64,000 nt of DNA from a virus. Below the pieces are notes generated by a model that did not search any database, was not told where the DNA came from, and saw only the letters and a program-made list of their open reading frames with translations. How positions within the stretch are numbered: position 1 is the stretch's first letter; each line of letters begins with the position of its first letter. Shown piece after piece: positions 42,715-52,097 of this stretch. Where the stretch lies: positions 57,455 through 121,454 of the IMG/VR virus record IMGVR_UViG_3300033148_008025; one strand, given 5' to 3'. A program made the translations under genes and the position numbers.

Positions 42715-44492
42715 TGGAACAAGTAGAAGAGAAAGAAGAAGCTCTTGATAGCTACGACTCGGATCCGTTTGACTTTACGGAGTTTCAGGAGCGACCAGCG
42801 ATGCGGAAACACATCGACTGGAAGCATGCGGGTGACTGGGCACCAACACTAAAATCATTCACAAAGAAAGGGCGTACAAAACCTTCCTTCGGTGGTCGTG
42901 TAAGTGATATCGCACAGGCGGTTCTTTACCATCTCGGGCGACCACTCCGCCTTGACAATCATGCATTCATGCTCCCAGTCTTCAACGACCAAGATCCGAG
43001 GCTGGTTCTTAAGTGTTCGCGACAGGTTGCGAAATCAACAACCATTTGCAATCTACAACTGATTGAATCGATCATCACTCCACACTGGAGAAGCCTCTAT
43101 GTCTCACCGTCTGCACTGCAGACGAGGCAATACTCCAACGAGAAACTTCGTCCTACAATCTACGACTCACCGTTTGTGAAGGGTGGTTTTGCTGGGAAAG
43201 GGGTCACTGACCAGGTTTTTGAGAAAACCTTACTCAACGGTTCATACATGTTCCTGCGATACGCATTCCTCACTGCAGCCCGAGCTCGAGGTATCCCTGC
43301 TAGCCGCGTGTTTTTTGATGAAGCCCAAGACCTCCTGAAAGACAATATCAAGGTTATCTCACAGTCGCTCTCGGCATCACGCCTTGCTGCAGGTGTTGAG
43401 GGGCGGGAGATGATTGCAGGAACACCCCTGACTTTCGCCAACACGCTAGAAGAGTATTGGCAGTGGTCGACCCAGAACGAGTGGCTAGTCCCTTGCGACT
43501 GCAAGGCACCTCGATATTGGAATATGATCGGCCCGACAAACATCGGAAAAAAAGGGCTGATCTGCTCAAGCAAAAACTGCGGAAAGCCACTCAATGCCGC
43601 AGCGGGGCAATGGGTTTCATTTCAGCCCGGCGAGCACTATGTTGGATACCACATCTCCCAACTCATGGTTCCGTGGAAACAGGAACCAGACGCATGGAGT
43701 GCTGAGATCGTACTTCCATTCGACAAGTGGCCAGAATCAAAGTTCAACAATGAAATTCTGGGGCTATCCTACGACAACGCATCATCCCCTGTTACGAGGA
43801 TGGACCTACAGGCAAATTGCTATCCGCAGCAAGAAATACCAAACAAGAACACAAGAAAGTTCGTCTGGCAGAAAGGCCCTGCACAGGCAGGGCTAAGGGT
43901 GTTTGCAGGTATTGACTGGGGAGAAGGTCGAGAAGAAGGCGCGGTTGAAGGTGGGGTCAAGAGGTTCGCGTCATGGACCGTGCTAACTCTGGGCGGATAT
44001 GTTGGCGACAAGTTTTGGCCATTCGCCATGAAGCGATACGTGGGCAAGGATGTTGATCCAGAGATAATCATCCCAGACGTTCTGCACCTATGCGGATACT
44101 GGAACGTCGAAGTTGTGGGGGCTGACTGGGGGCACGGCTGGGGAATGAATAGCCGGATCATGAAGGCAATCGGAAAGCCTCGGGTGATGCAATTCGCTTA
44201 TTCGTCCAATCTTGGTGAGAAAAAAAGATGGGACGCAAATGCCTACAAGTTCATCATCAACCGCAACTCAGCCCTTGTGAATGTCTTTTCGAGCATCAAG
44301 CAAGGGAAATACGTTTTCCCCGAATGGGAGGAATTTGAACCATTCGGAAAAGATATCCTGGCAGAGTATGTGGAGTACAATGAGCGAACTCGAACAATGA
44401 AGTACGACCATCCGATAGATCAGCCAGACGATGCCCTGCACAGTCTTGTGTATTGCAAACTTGCGGCTGACATCACTCTTGGAAAGTTCTAA
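42714..44492 (+). CDS. terL: Terminase large subunit, 592 aa
   Basis: Packaging motor with ATPase and nuclease. Walker A is CSRQVAKST (101-109), the SRQxxKST form of TerL. Walker B and catalytic Glu: VFFDEAQD (199-206). A GpA-like zinc insertion follows (CDCKAPRYW ... CSSKNCGKP, about 261-290). Nuclease acidic residues: AGIDWG (D401), GADWGHGWG (D471) and PDDALHS (D572, D573). Start: ATG 42714 with AGAGAAGGG upstream; TTG 42711 is one codon earlier. It would cut and pump DNA at the portal. It is 15 kb from the portal gene, with the polymerase between them. Confidence 0.92.
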   Translation: MEQVEEKEEALDSYDSDPFDFTEFQERPAMRKHIDWKHAGDWAPTLKSFTKKGRTKPSFGGRVSDIAQAVLYHLGRPLRLDNHAFMLPVFNDQDPRLVLKCSRQVAKSTTICNLQLIESIITPHWRSLYVSPSALQTRQYSNEKLRPTIYDSPFVKGGFAGKGVTDQVFEKTLLNGSYMFLRYAFLTAARARGIPASRVFFDEAQDLLKDNIKVISQSLSASRLAAGVEGREMIAGTPLTFANTLEEYWQWSTQNEWLVPCDCKAPRYWNMIGPTNIGKKGLICSSKNCGKPLNAAAGQWVSFQPGEHYVGYHISQLMVPWKQEPDAWSAEIVLPFDKWPESKFNNEILGLSYDNASSPVTRMDLQANCYPQQEIPNKNTRKFVWQKGPAQAGLRVFAGIDWGEGREEGAVEGGVKRFASWTVLTLGGYVGDKFWPFAMKRYVGKDVDPEIIIPDVLHLCGYWNVEVVGADWGHGWGMNSRIMKAIGKPRVMQFAYSSNLGEKKRWDANAYKFIINRNSALVNVFSSIKQGKYVFPEWEEFEPFGKDILAEYVEYNERTRTMKYDHPIDQPDDALHSLVYCKLAADITLGKF

Positions 44493-44878
44493 TGGCTCTC
44501 GGGTTTCGCACGATGGAACAGCGGATCTCCGTTGGAAACGATTTCAACGGAACAGTTCCGCCTGGTGACATGTCGCGAGCGGACAGCCTTGAGCTGTATC
44601 CAATAAGTGTCTCTGGCGGAAGGTTTGACTTCAGCCTCGACGCTCCGGTTTTCGTTAGGTCAGTGGAAATACACCTTGGTGGACAGAGTGCTTGGACGCT
44701 TCACAAGTTGGATGTGAACAACAGAGAACTCCTGCTCATGCGAGGTACCGATGAAACAGATTTCATGTCAACCCTGTCGGAATCATTCATTATGACAGCC
44801 AGGCAGGTGCTATTACTTCGAACCACTGGTGCCACCGCGGAACTTCTTTGCAGGATAACCATCCAGTCTCCAGTATGA
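44492..44878 (+). CDS. Small beta-rich structural protein, 128 aa
   Basis: TAATG overlap with the terminase stop. Mostly beta (YPISVSGGRFDFSLDAPVFV, VRSVEIHLGGQSAWTLHKLD, ELLCRITIQSPV), compatible with a small jelly-roll or tail/neck component. No family recognised. Confidence 0.5.
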   Translation: MALGFRTMEQRISVGNDFNGTVPPGDMSRADSLELYPISVSGGRFDFSLDAPVFVRSVEIHLGGQSAWTLHKLDVNNRELLLMRGTDETDFMSTLSESFIMTARQVLLLRTTGATAELLCRITIQSPV

Positions 44879-44881
44879 TCC

Positions 44882-45148
44882 ATGGCATATCGCGACGGAA
44901 TATCTGATTGCTCGCTCAATTCAGGCGGTGGAGGTGGCGGCGGAACGTCATTCCTGGAGCTTCCCGATGAGCTCGATGACAGCTCCGACCCATACTTCTA
45001 CTTTGGATGGGAGAATGTTGATGGTGGCTGGCTGATTCGCAGGCAAGAGCGGAATACTTCAGTGTCACTGGATGCAACCGTGTTGAATAACTCATCGTAT
45101 GCCAATCTTGCAGCTGCCTGGATCGACCGAGCCGTCTTGGTGTACTAA
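44882..45148 (+). CDS. Small structural protein, 88 aa
   Basis: Begins 3 bp after the previous stop. A Gly6 run near residue 20 (SGGGGGGGT) is followed by an acidic segment and a C-terminal part (YFYFGWENVDGGWLIRRQER, LAAAWIDRAVLVY) that looks globular. Probably a tail or fibre accessory. Unnamed. Confidence 0.5.
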   Translation: MAYRDGISDCSLNSGGGGGGGTSFLELPDELDDSSDPYFYFGWENVDGGWLIRRQERNTSVSLDATVLNNSSYANLAAAWIDRAVLVY

Positions 45149-45175
45149 TAGTGGTGAACTACTCAAGGAGACACC

Positions 45176-45700
45176 ATGGCCAAGCAAACATTTACACTCT
45201 GGGATAACGAACTCTTTACTGCACTGGACGCAGGGGTTGATGGCGATGGCACGTTCGACCTTGCTATTAGCGAAGAGCAGTCAAATTCGGTGTCGCTACG
45301 ATCACTTAAACTCATTATGCAGTATAGGAGCATTGCGCCTCCCGCCGAAGATGCGCAGGGGAACACGCAATATCAATCATTCGGACTGGACTGCCTAGTG
45401 GAGGGTGACTTTGGGGGAAGCTGGGTTCCCGTCGCATATCAGTTCACACCATTCAATCGTCCAAGCCGGGGCGAGACTCGCATCATCCAGCTTCAACCAA
45501 GCATAGCCGGATTCGATGCTGGGGTTGATGACATCATGTATGTTGGGGACTCGACAATTGCCAGGGTCTCGCGCCAGCAAGGAGTCCTTCCCGACTCAAA
45601 GTTCCGAGTTCGTATCCGTCTGACAGAGCGAGGTTTCGGTAGCGCAAACGCGTTCGAAAGCATCCTCTTGAGTGGCATGGGAGAGGCTTTCGATGTCTAA
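45176..45700 (+). CDS. Beta-rich structural protein, 174 aa
   Basis: AAGGAG precedes the ATG. The chain is a beta-sandwich type (SLRSLKLIMQYRSIAPPAED, YQSFGLDCLVEGDFGGSW, RFVRVRIRLTERGF-like end). Its position between terminase and tail-type proteins suggests a neck or tail part. No family recognised. Confidence 0.5.
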   Translation: MAKQTFTLWDNELFTALDAGVDGDGTFDLAISEEQSNSVSLRSLKLIMQYRSIAPPAEDAQGNTQYQSFGLDCLVEGDFGGSWVPVAYQFTPFNRPSRGETRIIQLQPSIAGFDAGVDDIMYVGDSTIARVSRQQGVLPDSKFRVRIRLTERGFGSANAFESILLSGMGEAFDV

Positions 45701-45914
45701 GTTGACAGCCAGAGCAACAAAAGGTGCTTGCCCGTACTGCGGGGAATCTGCGCTACAGAAGTCGGTTGGCAATAGGCCTCGACCAGACGAGATTGCAATG
45801 CAGTGTTCGAACGTTGAATGTCTGCGATACTGTACGAGCACCAACGGGCAATTCTACCCGCACGACGACCCTGCTGATGCGTCGTCAGCTATCGCAAAAG
45901 TCGTTCAATACTGA
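45693..45914 (+). CDS. Zinc-ribbon protein, 73 aa
   Basis: Start: ATG 45693 with GGGAGAGG upstream, overlapping the previous stop by 8 bp; a GTG at 45672 is less likely. Two cysteine pairs are visible, CPYC (about 13-16) and CSNVEC (about 37-42), separated by a basic, Pro-containing loop, a compact zinc-ribbon layout. It may bind nucleic acid or mediate protein contacts. Unnamed. Confidence 0.55.
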   Translation: MSKLTARATKGACPYCGESALQKSVGNRPRPDEIAMQCSNVECLRYCTSTNGQFYPHDDPADASSAIAKVVQY

Positions 45915-45945
45915 GCGCAACAAACAAATAACGGAAATCTGAAAC

Positions 45946-47571
45946 ATGGCAGTCGTAGCGGTAGCAGCGGACAGTTCACGCTATGACTCCATGGACACCG
46001 ACGACAATACTACAAACATCGGCGGTGGTACGGCCGAGGGCGTAGAGGAAGACATCACGTATCAAAACAACCTTTCCATATCGAGAAAGGTTACTGCGCA
46101 CGGGTTCTACACGACGACCAGCGCAGCCAGAAATCTTACTGCTGCTGGCCGCAAAACATGGATTGCGAAGGGTTGGCTCACCAACTACGGCTCACTGGCT
46201 ACCCCCGGAAACAAGGCTGAGGTACGGGTTGGATCCGGCACTGCCGATTACTACAACTACATTTTCGGGTCATCCACTGTGGAGTATCCAGCCAAAGGCG
46301 GCTGGGTAATCATGGCCATCGATCCATCCATTGCTTCACACAGAAGTGGTACCGTTGGCTCTCCAGCTCTCTCGGCATGTGACTACTTTGCCGCGTATGC
46401 AGATTGCTCAACATCTCGGTCTCCCAATCTCGTCATGGACGCAATCGACGTTCACCACGGGCACTACATTACCGGTGGAACGTCTACGGACCCCGATGGC
46501 ACGTTTGCAGATATGCTTGCAGACGATGAAGGGGATGTTGTCAATGGCAGGATCGGAGCAATAACAAGCATCGGTGACACCATCCTAGCGCTTGGCCGTC
46601 TAATCATCGGTGCGACATCATCGAGTGGCACGCTTACGTCTACCGCCACAGAATTTACCTCGGTCGGAGAATCGGTAGTATTCCCGGACCACTGGGCAGC
46701 AGCGGGGTTCTCGGGACTTACGGTAGACCTAGGTATTGCTGGCACTACGGTAAAGTGGACACGAGGTTCCTTCAAGTCGGAGGGAACGTCAGCCGGCGAA
46801 GATACTCGTGCAGTGCTCGACGTCGTCAATACGACATCAACACTCGGTCTAATTGTAGATCTGTGTTCATTCGTTGCACTCGCCAGCGTCAACCTGAACA
46901 CAAAATGCTCCTTCACAAACTGCACCTTTACGGCATGCGGGCAAATAGATACCGGCGGAACTAGCACTCTGCCTGGCAGCGATCTTTCTGGAGTCTCCGT
47001 AATAGGATCAACGGCAACCAGCGCTGTTCTCTGGAACACAAACCATGACCCAGTCACAGAATTCACAAACATGTCGTTTGTGTCCCCTGGAACCGGACAT
47101 GCGATGGAGTTCGGCTCCAACACTCCCTCGACTATTGAACTGATCGGCCACGACTATGGAAGCGACTATGCCGCCACCGACGGATCGACAGGTAATGAAG
47201 TTGTTTTCAATAATAGCGGCAAGCACCTCACGATCAATGTGACGAACGGAGCTACACCGACCATCATGAACGGCTCCGGTGCTTCAACGACAGTCAACAA
47301 CCCAGTCACACTGACGCTGACGGGGATTGATACAGCAGCCCGAGTAGTAGTTGTCAGCGACCCATCTGGCGCCAGAACTGTGCTTGCAGACGGATTCCCC
47401 AACGGATCAGGCGAGTTTGCCTATGCCTATAACTACACATCAGACACTCCAGTGGACATCGGCATCTATGGCATTGATAATGAGGTAGTTGAGTTCCTCG
47501 ACACCTTGACCAACTCTAGCAGGACCTTCCCTGTTCCCCAATCATCCGACCCCTTCTACAACAATCCGTAA
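45946..47571 (+). CDS. Beta-helix-like structural protein, 541 aa
   Basis: Thr/Ser/Gly-rich beta protein. Residues about 290-430 contain short strand-turn repeats typical of a beta-helix (VDLCSFVALASVNLNTKCSF, NTSSVIGSTATSAVLW-type rungs); the C-terminus is an Ig-like end (DTAARVVVVSDPSGARTVLA). The N-terminus carries an asp-rich segment. A fibre or tail surface role is likely. It is followed 32 bp later by another large beta-rich protein. Confidence 0.6.
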   Translation: MAVVAVAADSSRYDSMDTDDNTTNIGGGTAEGVEEDITYQNNLSISRKVTAHGFYTTTSAARNLTAAGRKTWIAKGWLTNYGSLATPGNKAEVRVGSGTADYYNYIFGSSTVEYPAKGGWVIMAIDPSIASHRSGTVGSPALSACDYFAAYADCSTSRSPNLVMDAIDVHHGHYITGGTSTDPDGTFADMLADDEGDVVNGRIGAITSIGDTILALGRLIIGATSSSGTLTSTATEFTSVGESVVFPDHWAAAGFSGLTVDLGIAGTTVKWTRGSFKSEGTSAGEDTRAVLDVVNTTSTLGLIVDLCSFVALASVNLNTKCSFTNCTFTACGQIDTGGTSTLPGSDLSGVSVIGSTATSAVLWNTNHDPVTEFTNMSFVSPGTGHAMEFGSNTPSTIELIGHDYGSDYAATDGSTGNEVVFNNSGKHLTINVTNGATPTIMNGSGASTTVNNPVTLTLTGIDTAARVVVVSDPSGARTVLADGFPNGSGEFAYAYNYTSDTPVDIGIYGIDNEVVEFLDTLTNSSRTFPVPQSSDPFYNNP

Positions 47572-47603
47572 CAGTCTTTGCTGTCTAAGAAAGAAACATC
47601 ACC

Positions 47604-49448
47604 ATGGCTAAAATCGTAGATCCAGACCAGCTCAATCAAGCAACCGAGGTTGTTTTTGACACTGGCGCAAAGACCTATCAGCTTCTTGTTGCAGGAAACC
47701 TCGATGACAACTCGCCGGGCAAATCATCCGGAGTGACCATGCAGGCATTCTATTCTTTCTCTAAAGAAGAATGGCTTGCCACGGCCGCGCTCCGGCGCTT
47801 CCGCTTTCCAATTGATCCTATTTTCGAAGCAAAATTTAACATCGTCAACGGGTGGGCTCCAGCCGACCAACAAACGCGAGATCTTAAGCGAGACGGCGGA
47901 TGGCAAGAGCAGATCAGCGGGGCAGAATTCGCATGTCTAATCTCCCTTGGTTCAGGGATTGGATCAGCTGATGCTTCTTATCTTCAGCAGGTCATCGGCT
48001 TTGCCTCGGCAACCACGGCGCTAGACAAAACCGGAGACATCAACGAGCCGTTTCAAATCTTTGATGGTGGCTCGAATGACTATCGCGACTTTTTGAAGGC
48101 ATTCCTACGCATCCAAGGAAAGAGCATTGCCGAGGGTAACCTCTTGGTCGACCAGGATTTGTCAGCTCTTACGTATCAGGCATACAGGATGCCGCTATCC
48201 AACTTGGCCGATGCGAAAATCACTGCATCAGATGGAACGATTGATGGCAATGCTCCGTACACTAGCATGTCGATTAACTTCATCAAGGGGTCTGGATTTA
48301 CGACATTTGCTGATGCAACTGTATATGCAGCTGGTGCTGTTGTCCTGGATGCCAGCATCCAGGCGAGTGGTAGTTCGAACGGTACATGGTGGTTTACACC
48401 TGGCGGGGGAACATCCAGTGGCGCAAACACTGGCGTCGATACAAACATAACTGACTGGGAAAGCTATGCAGGGGAAGAGCAGATTGGAACCGAGTGGTTC
48501 GCATTCAATGTGATTCTTCTTGGAAATGCTGCAACCGTAGAGCAAGTTTACGAGAATGAGCGACGCCAGCTACGACAAGTGGGAGATGTCAACGACGATA
48601 CTCTTGGTGGTCCAAATCAGGACGCATATGGCACTGTAAATGGGGAGATTTCAAAAATCCTTCTTGGGTTTGTCGGAGATGAACTCCAGACCAAGCCTGG
48701 TGTCCTGGTTCGAAACTTTGACTCCAATGACACGAACTCGATTCGGATGTTCGACATCACGGTTGACGGCGGGGGGCTGGATATCGAAGACAGTCCGCTA
48801 ACGACAACTGCGCGTACATTCCCATTCGTATCTGCAGGGGAGATGGTATTCAGCGAAAACGTTGTTGGCGAGCCCGACGGGGACACGATCTACGACATGT
48901 ACTTCCAGTATACCAAGCGTGTAACAAATAATGATATTGCAATGACAACAGCGTCAACCAATACTGGAACGCTCACGTCTGGCTCTTCCGAACTGGGACA
49001 TCTTAGCCTGGATGACTACATTGCCATCAGCGGTTTTGCCACAAACGCAGTCAACAACGGCATCTTCAGGGTTACTGGTACCCCAACTTCCGCTGCTGTC
49101 GACATTGAGAAGATCTACAATGTAGCTGACACGCTTATAGATGAAACTGCTGGCGATTCGGTAAACGTTGACAGTAATCCTGTTAACACACCGGATGCTA
49201 TCCTGGTCAAGGATGACACAGGCACTGATATTACTGGGCAGGTTACAGCCTCCGCTGTCGGGTTTACTTTTGACTACGATAACAACATCCAAGGTGGGCG
49301 AGCGGCGGTTGAAGATGCTCCAATCGAGATCCATGCTCAGGGCAAAGAGGACTCAAAGGTCCAATATGCCCAGTTTACGATCACCAGAAGTACAGGACTT
49401 TCTTTCCCTGTGAACCTTGGCGATGACCTTGTGTATTTGAACCCATAG
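47604..49448 (+). CDS. Tail/fibre structural protein, 614 aa
   Basis: The N-terminal half (residues about 1-210) has a distinctive conserved block (AFYSFSKEEWLATAALRRFR, FQIFDGGSNDYRDFLKAFLR, GNLLVDQDLSALTYQAYRMP). The C-terminal half holds a tail-type beta repeat (GHLSLDDYIAISGFATNAVN then NGIFRVTGTPTSAAVDIE). Probably a major tail or fibre component. No sheath signature is seen here, and no sheath or tube gene was recognised elsewhere in the window. Confidence 0.6.
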   Translation: MAKIVDPDQLNQATEVVFDTGAKTYQLLVAGNLDDNSPGKSSGVTMQAFYSFSKEEWLATAALRRFRFPIDPIFEAKFNIVNGWAPADQQTRDLKRDGGWQEQISGAEFACLISLGSGIGSADASYLQQVIGFASATTALDKTGDINEPFQIFDGGSNDYRDFLKAFLRIQGKSIAEGNLLVDQDLSALTYQAYRMPLSNLADAKITASDGTIDGNAPYTSMSINFIKGSGFTTFADATVYAAGAVVLDASIQASGSSNGTWWFTPGGGTSSGANTGVDTNITDWESYAGEEQIGTEWFAFNVILLGNAATVEQVYENERRQLRQVGDVNDDTLGGPNQDAYGTVNGEISKILLGFVGDELQTKPGVLVRNFDSNDTNSIRMFDITVDGGGLDIEDSPLTTTARTFPFVSAGEMVFSENVVGEPDGDTIYDMYFQYTKRVTNNDIAMTTASTNTGTLTSGSSELGHLSLDDYIAISGFATNAVNNGIFRVTGTPTSAAVDIEKIYNVADTLIDETAGDSVNVDSNPVNTPDAILVKDDTGTDITGQVTASAVGFTFDYDNNIQGGRAAVEDAPIEIHAQGKEDSKVQYAQFTITRSTGLSFPVNLGDDLVYLNP

Positions 49449-49464
49449 GGAATAGGCTAGCCAT

Positions 49465-49926
49465 ATGGCTAATACTCGAAAAGTTGAAATGCTTACCGCA
49501 GAGCAGTATCGAAAAATCGAAACTGCTGTGCAGAAAGAAGCGAAAAGGCGCCCTGATAAAAAGGGTGAAACTTGGCGCATCAAAAAACTCAACCGATACT
49601 GGTGCTTTCGTCTCCAAAATGAAGCACAGGGCGGATGCGTTGCGGATGATCCATCGAAGCCCCCGGAGCAGCGACCGCCGGAGGGCTTCAAAGAGGAGAT
49701 GGAGTCCACATTGGGGTTTACCGAGTGGGCGGATTTCGCTGACATATGGGATCTACATCCAGCCAGGCCTAATGAAATTGTTCACCGAACAGTCTCCGTG
49801 TGGCATGAGCATGAAGCACGGATGCGTGCCCTTGTCCCAGTTCTTCCTGTTATCAAGAAAAGCGATTCCCGAGGGGATAGGGTAATAAAAAGAGCCGCCT
49901 TGCAGCTTTTGAGTACCAAGGAGTGA
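49465..49926 (+). CDS. Small charged protein, 153 aa
   Basis: Starts 16 bp after the preceding stop. Helical N-terminus (LTAEQYRKIETAVQKEAKRR), basic middle, then Trp/Pro-rich C-terminal part (GFTEWADFADIWDLHPARPN). Located between tail-type proteins; unnamed. Confidence 0.5.
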   Translation: MANTRKVEMLTAEQYRKIETAVQKEAKRRPDKKGETWRIKKLNRYWCFRLQNEAQGGCVADDPSKPPEQRPPEGFKEEMESTLGFTEWADFADIWDLHPARPNEIVHRTVSVWHEHEARMRALVPVLPVIKKSDSRGDRVIKRAALQLLSTKE

Positions 49927-49929
49927 TCT

Positions 49930-50442
49930 TTGGCTCTTCGGGCTATAGCCGATCCAGTCACCAGGATCATTCAGCTATTGGATGCTCCTGTCGGTGGGCT
50001 GTCTGATATCAGTGTCCCTTACGACCTGTATAGTAGGCTCAAGGATGATTGGCACTCTACCCCAAATCTAAGAAAGCTTCACTTCTGCTTCAGCACGGAA
50101 GGTGGTACGACGGTAACTCCAGTCAAGAAGTCTGGAGCCTATTTCTTTCTGCGCAACGATCTGGGGTGGAGGCTTCGACCATACGATGCCAACCAAGAGT
50201 TAACGATCGACGGAATGCTTTACCCCTCGGACATTTCAATTCCGATGATCTTAACTCCTGCAGGCAGAACTATCATCATCTTCAACGAGCGCTCCAACCT
50301 TGCTCAGAGCGTGCAGGCTGAAACGGATTCGGCTGCAGTTGCAAACGCTGTCAGAGCTGAGCTTGCTCCAGAGCTCGCAGACATTGCAGTCACAGTCGAC
50401 CACGCCAGGGCTGCAAACGCTCAGACGAAAATAATTCCCTAG
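49930..50442 (+). CDS. Conserved phage structural protein, 170 aa
   Basis: TTG start with AAGGAG upstream. The central section matches a widespread phage structural layout: VPYDLYSRLKDDW, a beta stretch ending SGAYFFLRNDLGWRLRPYDA, NQELTIDGMLYPSD, and TIIIFNERSNLAQSVQ, followed by a C-terminal helix. Such proteins lie among tail or neck genes. I cannot give the family name. The stop overlaps that of the opposing gene (CTAG). Confidence 0.6.
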   Translation: MALRAIADPVTRIIQLLDAPVGGLSDISVPYDLYSRLKDDWHSTPNLRKLHFCFSTEGGTTVTPVKKSGAYFFLRNDLGWRLRPYDANQELTIDGMLYPSDISIPMILTPAGRTIIIFNERSNLAQSVQAETDSAAVANAVRAELAPELADIAVTVDHARAANAQTKIIP

Positions 50443-50849
50443 CGCTTATTGCTTTTCTCTTCGATTTTGTCGAACAGTGCTCTGGTGAGAGAGCCAGTTA
50501 GCGCACCCTGTGTTCCAAGGCCTGCAAGCTCAGACTTGGTTGTCAGCGGATCTTTCTTGGACAGGAGGCTGATAGATTTCGTCCCCTTCGGTCGGGCTAC
50601 ATTTTTGATGACCCTTGTCATCCCACGTCCGCTCAGCACTGCAGCGGGGATTGCCATGGCACCGAGAAGACTTGAAGCAAGGTAGTTCCTCTTCCTCTTT
50701 CGCCGTGCTTCTGGAATTTTGCGAATGATGCTGTCGGCACTATTCTCAGCCTTCATCTTGATTTTTGCAGACTCGAGAACGTCGTTAGACCCACTCGATG
50801 CACTCAGTTTTGTAAGCTCATCCGCGAAGCCTGACATCATTGGAGTCAT
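50439..50849 (-). CDS. Motif-bearing head-type protein on the minus strand, 136 aa
   Basis: The N-terminus MTPMMSGFADELTKLSAS carries the shared FADELTK motif. The remainder is basic and helical (IRKIPEARRKRKRNYLASS), with an Ala/Gly-rich hydrophobic segment (LGAMAIPAAVLSG). The ribosome site is weak and the exact ATG is uncertain. It stands on the opposite strand from the other motif proteins. Confidence 0.55.
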   Translation of the reverse strand: MTPMMSGFADELTKLSASSGSNDVLESAKIKMKAENSADSIIRKIPEARRKRKRNYLASSLLGAMAIPAAVLSGRGMTRVIKNVARPKGTKSISLLSKKDPLTTKSELAGLGTQGALTGSLTRALFDKIEEKSNKR

Positions 50850-50871
50850 TGCTTCAGTCTAACCGATGACT

Positions 50872-50911
50872 AAAAAAAAGAAAACTACGCCAGGGGATTG
50901 CTCCCCCGGCG
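50872..50911 (-). terminator. Intrinsic terminator of the minus-strand gene at 50917
   Basis: Read on the minus strand: CGCCGGGGG, loop AGCAAT, CCCCTGGCG (one mismatch) at 50911-50888, then a T-rich run opposite the plus-strand A-tract at 50872-50884. It directly follows the stop at 50917. Confidence 0.75.
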
Positions 50912-50916
50912 CAAGA

Positions 50917-51339
50917 CTAGATCATATTTGCGACTTTCAATTTGAGCAGCACCACAAGGTTTTCGACCTCCTCAACTCTGTTAAATGCCGTCATGGATTC
51001 CGCATCAAAACGATGATGGGCCTTTTTCCTGACGACATCTAGTCCCATCAACTCGCCGAGCTCAACTTCTGCCATTGCGGCTATGGCGCCTGCCAAGGCC
51101 TTTCTTGCTGCCTCGGCTTGGTTGGTTGCTAGCTCGACAATTCCTGTAATCGCAGTGCAGCGACCACGGATTACTCCAAGGTCAACATTCTCAATCTTGA
51201 TTCCATCTACATTCGCATTTGCAATAACCGCAATGGCATGCACTACGTCTATCTTTTTCTGGGCTTCTTCCTGAATAGAAAGCAGTTTTAAGTCTGCTTT
51301 CTCAATCTTGATACCAATACTGTCGATGACTTCTTCCAT
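50917..51339 (-). CDS. Helical hypothetical protein, 140 aa
   Basis: Start: ATG 51339 has AAGGAG six bases upstream; the longer form from 51387 lacks one. Entirely helical with regular heptads (IDSIGIKIEKADLKLLSIQE, EAARKALAGAIAAMAEVELG), likely a coiled coil. First gene of the terminator-ended minus-strand unit; unnamed. Confidence 0.55.
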   Translation of the reverse strand: MEEVIDSIGIKIEKADLKLLSIQEEAQKKIDVVHAIAVIANANVDGIKIENVDLGVIRGRCTAITGIVELATNQAEAARKALAGAIAAMAEVELGELMGLDVVRKKAHHRFDAESMTAFNRVEEVENLVVLLKLKVANMI

Positions 51340-51411
51340 CTTGGACTCCTTTGTTATGGCTAAGAAGGTTGGGGTGTCGAACCCCATACCCGTCCTTTGC
51401 CTTCTTGAAGT

Positions 51412-51420
51412 CCTTATGCC
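51412..51420. repeat. CCTTATGCC box, copy 3
   Basis: Identical to copies at 30094 and 38153. It overlaps the stop of the gene at 51414-52097 and lies 72 bp upstream of the start at 51339 on the minus strand. Confidence 0.4.
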
Positions 51421-52097
51421 TTATTACGCCACGAGACCTTTATCTCAAGTGGGTGTGCAATAATCCCTTGCCCATTCACCCCCTCTGCAAATAAATCCAT
51501 CAGCCCAATGAAGGCTTCCTCGGCCTTGGCTGCATCGGACCAGCTTGCGCCAAATGCAATCATATTTTCGTCCATGAAGAATGGGTCACCATTCCGACTT
51601 GCTTCCAGAAGAACAGGTGCCTTTAGGTGCCATCGCTTGAATTGCTTGCTGCCACCCCAGTAGTCGATAACTTTGAAAGCTGGTCCAATCGGAGTTTCCC
51701 CACTGGTAGCAATCTTGCCATCTTCTACGGCATACCCCATTGCTCGCATCCTCTCTATGTCAATGCCCTTGCTGGCGCCCATGACAACGGAAGCCAGTGC
51801 TCCGCCGGATGGAACTATAGACCTGTCAAACACTAGGTGAACAACTGTCTCAAGAGGCCTGTCTGGAACAGTACGCAAGAGCCCGTCCACTTCCCGTGCG
51901 GCCTTCATACCAAGGATTGCCGGCTGGGGCGGGGAAGCTTCTATCTGCGCCGCAGAGGCTGTCAGCTGCTTCCAAATGGATGTCTGGTCATACTTCGCCG
52001 TGGACAGCTCTACCGGAGGCTCAGTTCTTTGCACTGGTTCTCCACTTGCGACCAAATGCGCGCTAATATCACTTCCACAGTTCGGACAGAATTTCAT
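51414..52097 (-). CDS. Zinc-ribbon-start hypothetical protein, 227 aa
   Basis: Start: ATG 52097 preceded by AAGGAG; a longer frame to 52205 has no ribosome site and would run into the divergent promoter region. It begins MKFCPNCGSDIS, half of a zinc ribbon (a CxxC pair only), then a Pro/Glu-rich linker and a mixed alpha/beta domain (LVFDRSIVPSGGALASVVMG, AFKVIDYWGGSKQFKRWHLK). Unnamed. Confidence 0.5.
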   Translation of the reverse strand: MKFCPNCGSDISAHLVASGEPVQRTEPPVELSTAKYDQTSIWKQLTASAAQIEASPPQPAILGMKAAREVDGLLRTVPDRPLETVVHLVFDRSIVPSGGALASVVMGASKGIDIERMRAMGYAVEDGKIATSGETPIGPAFKVIDYWGGSKQFKRWHLKAPVLLEASRNGDPFFMDENMIAFGASWSDAAKAEEAFIGLMDLFAEGVNGQGIIAHPLEIKVSWRNKA

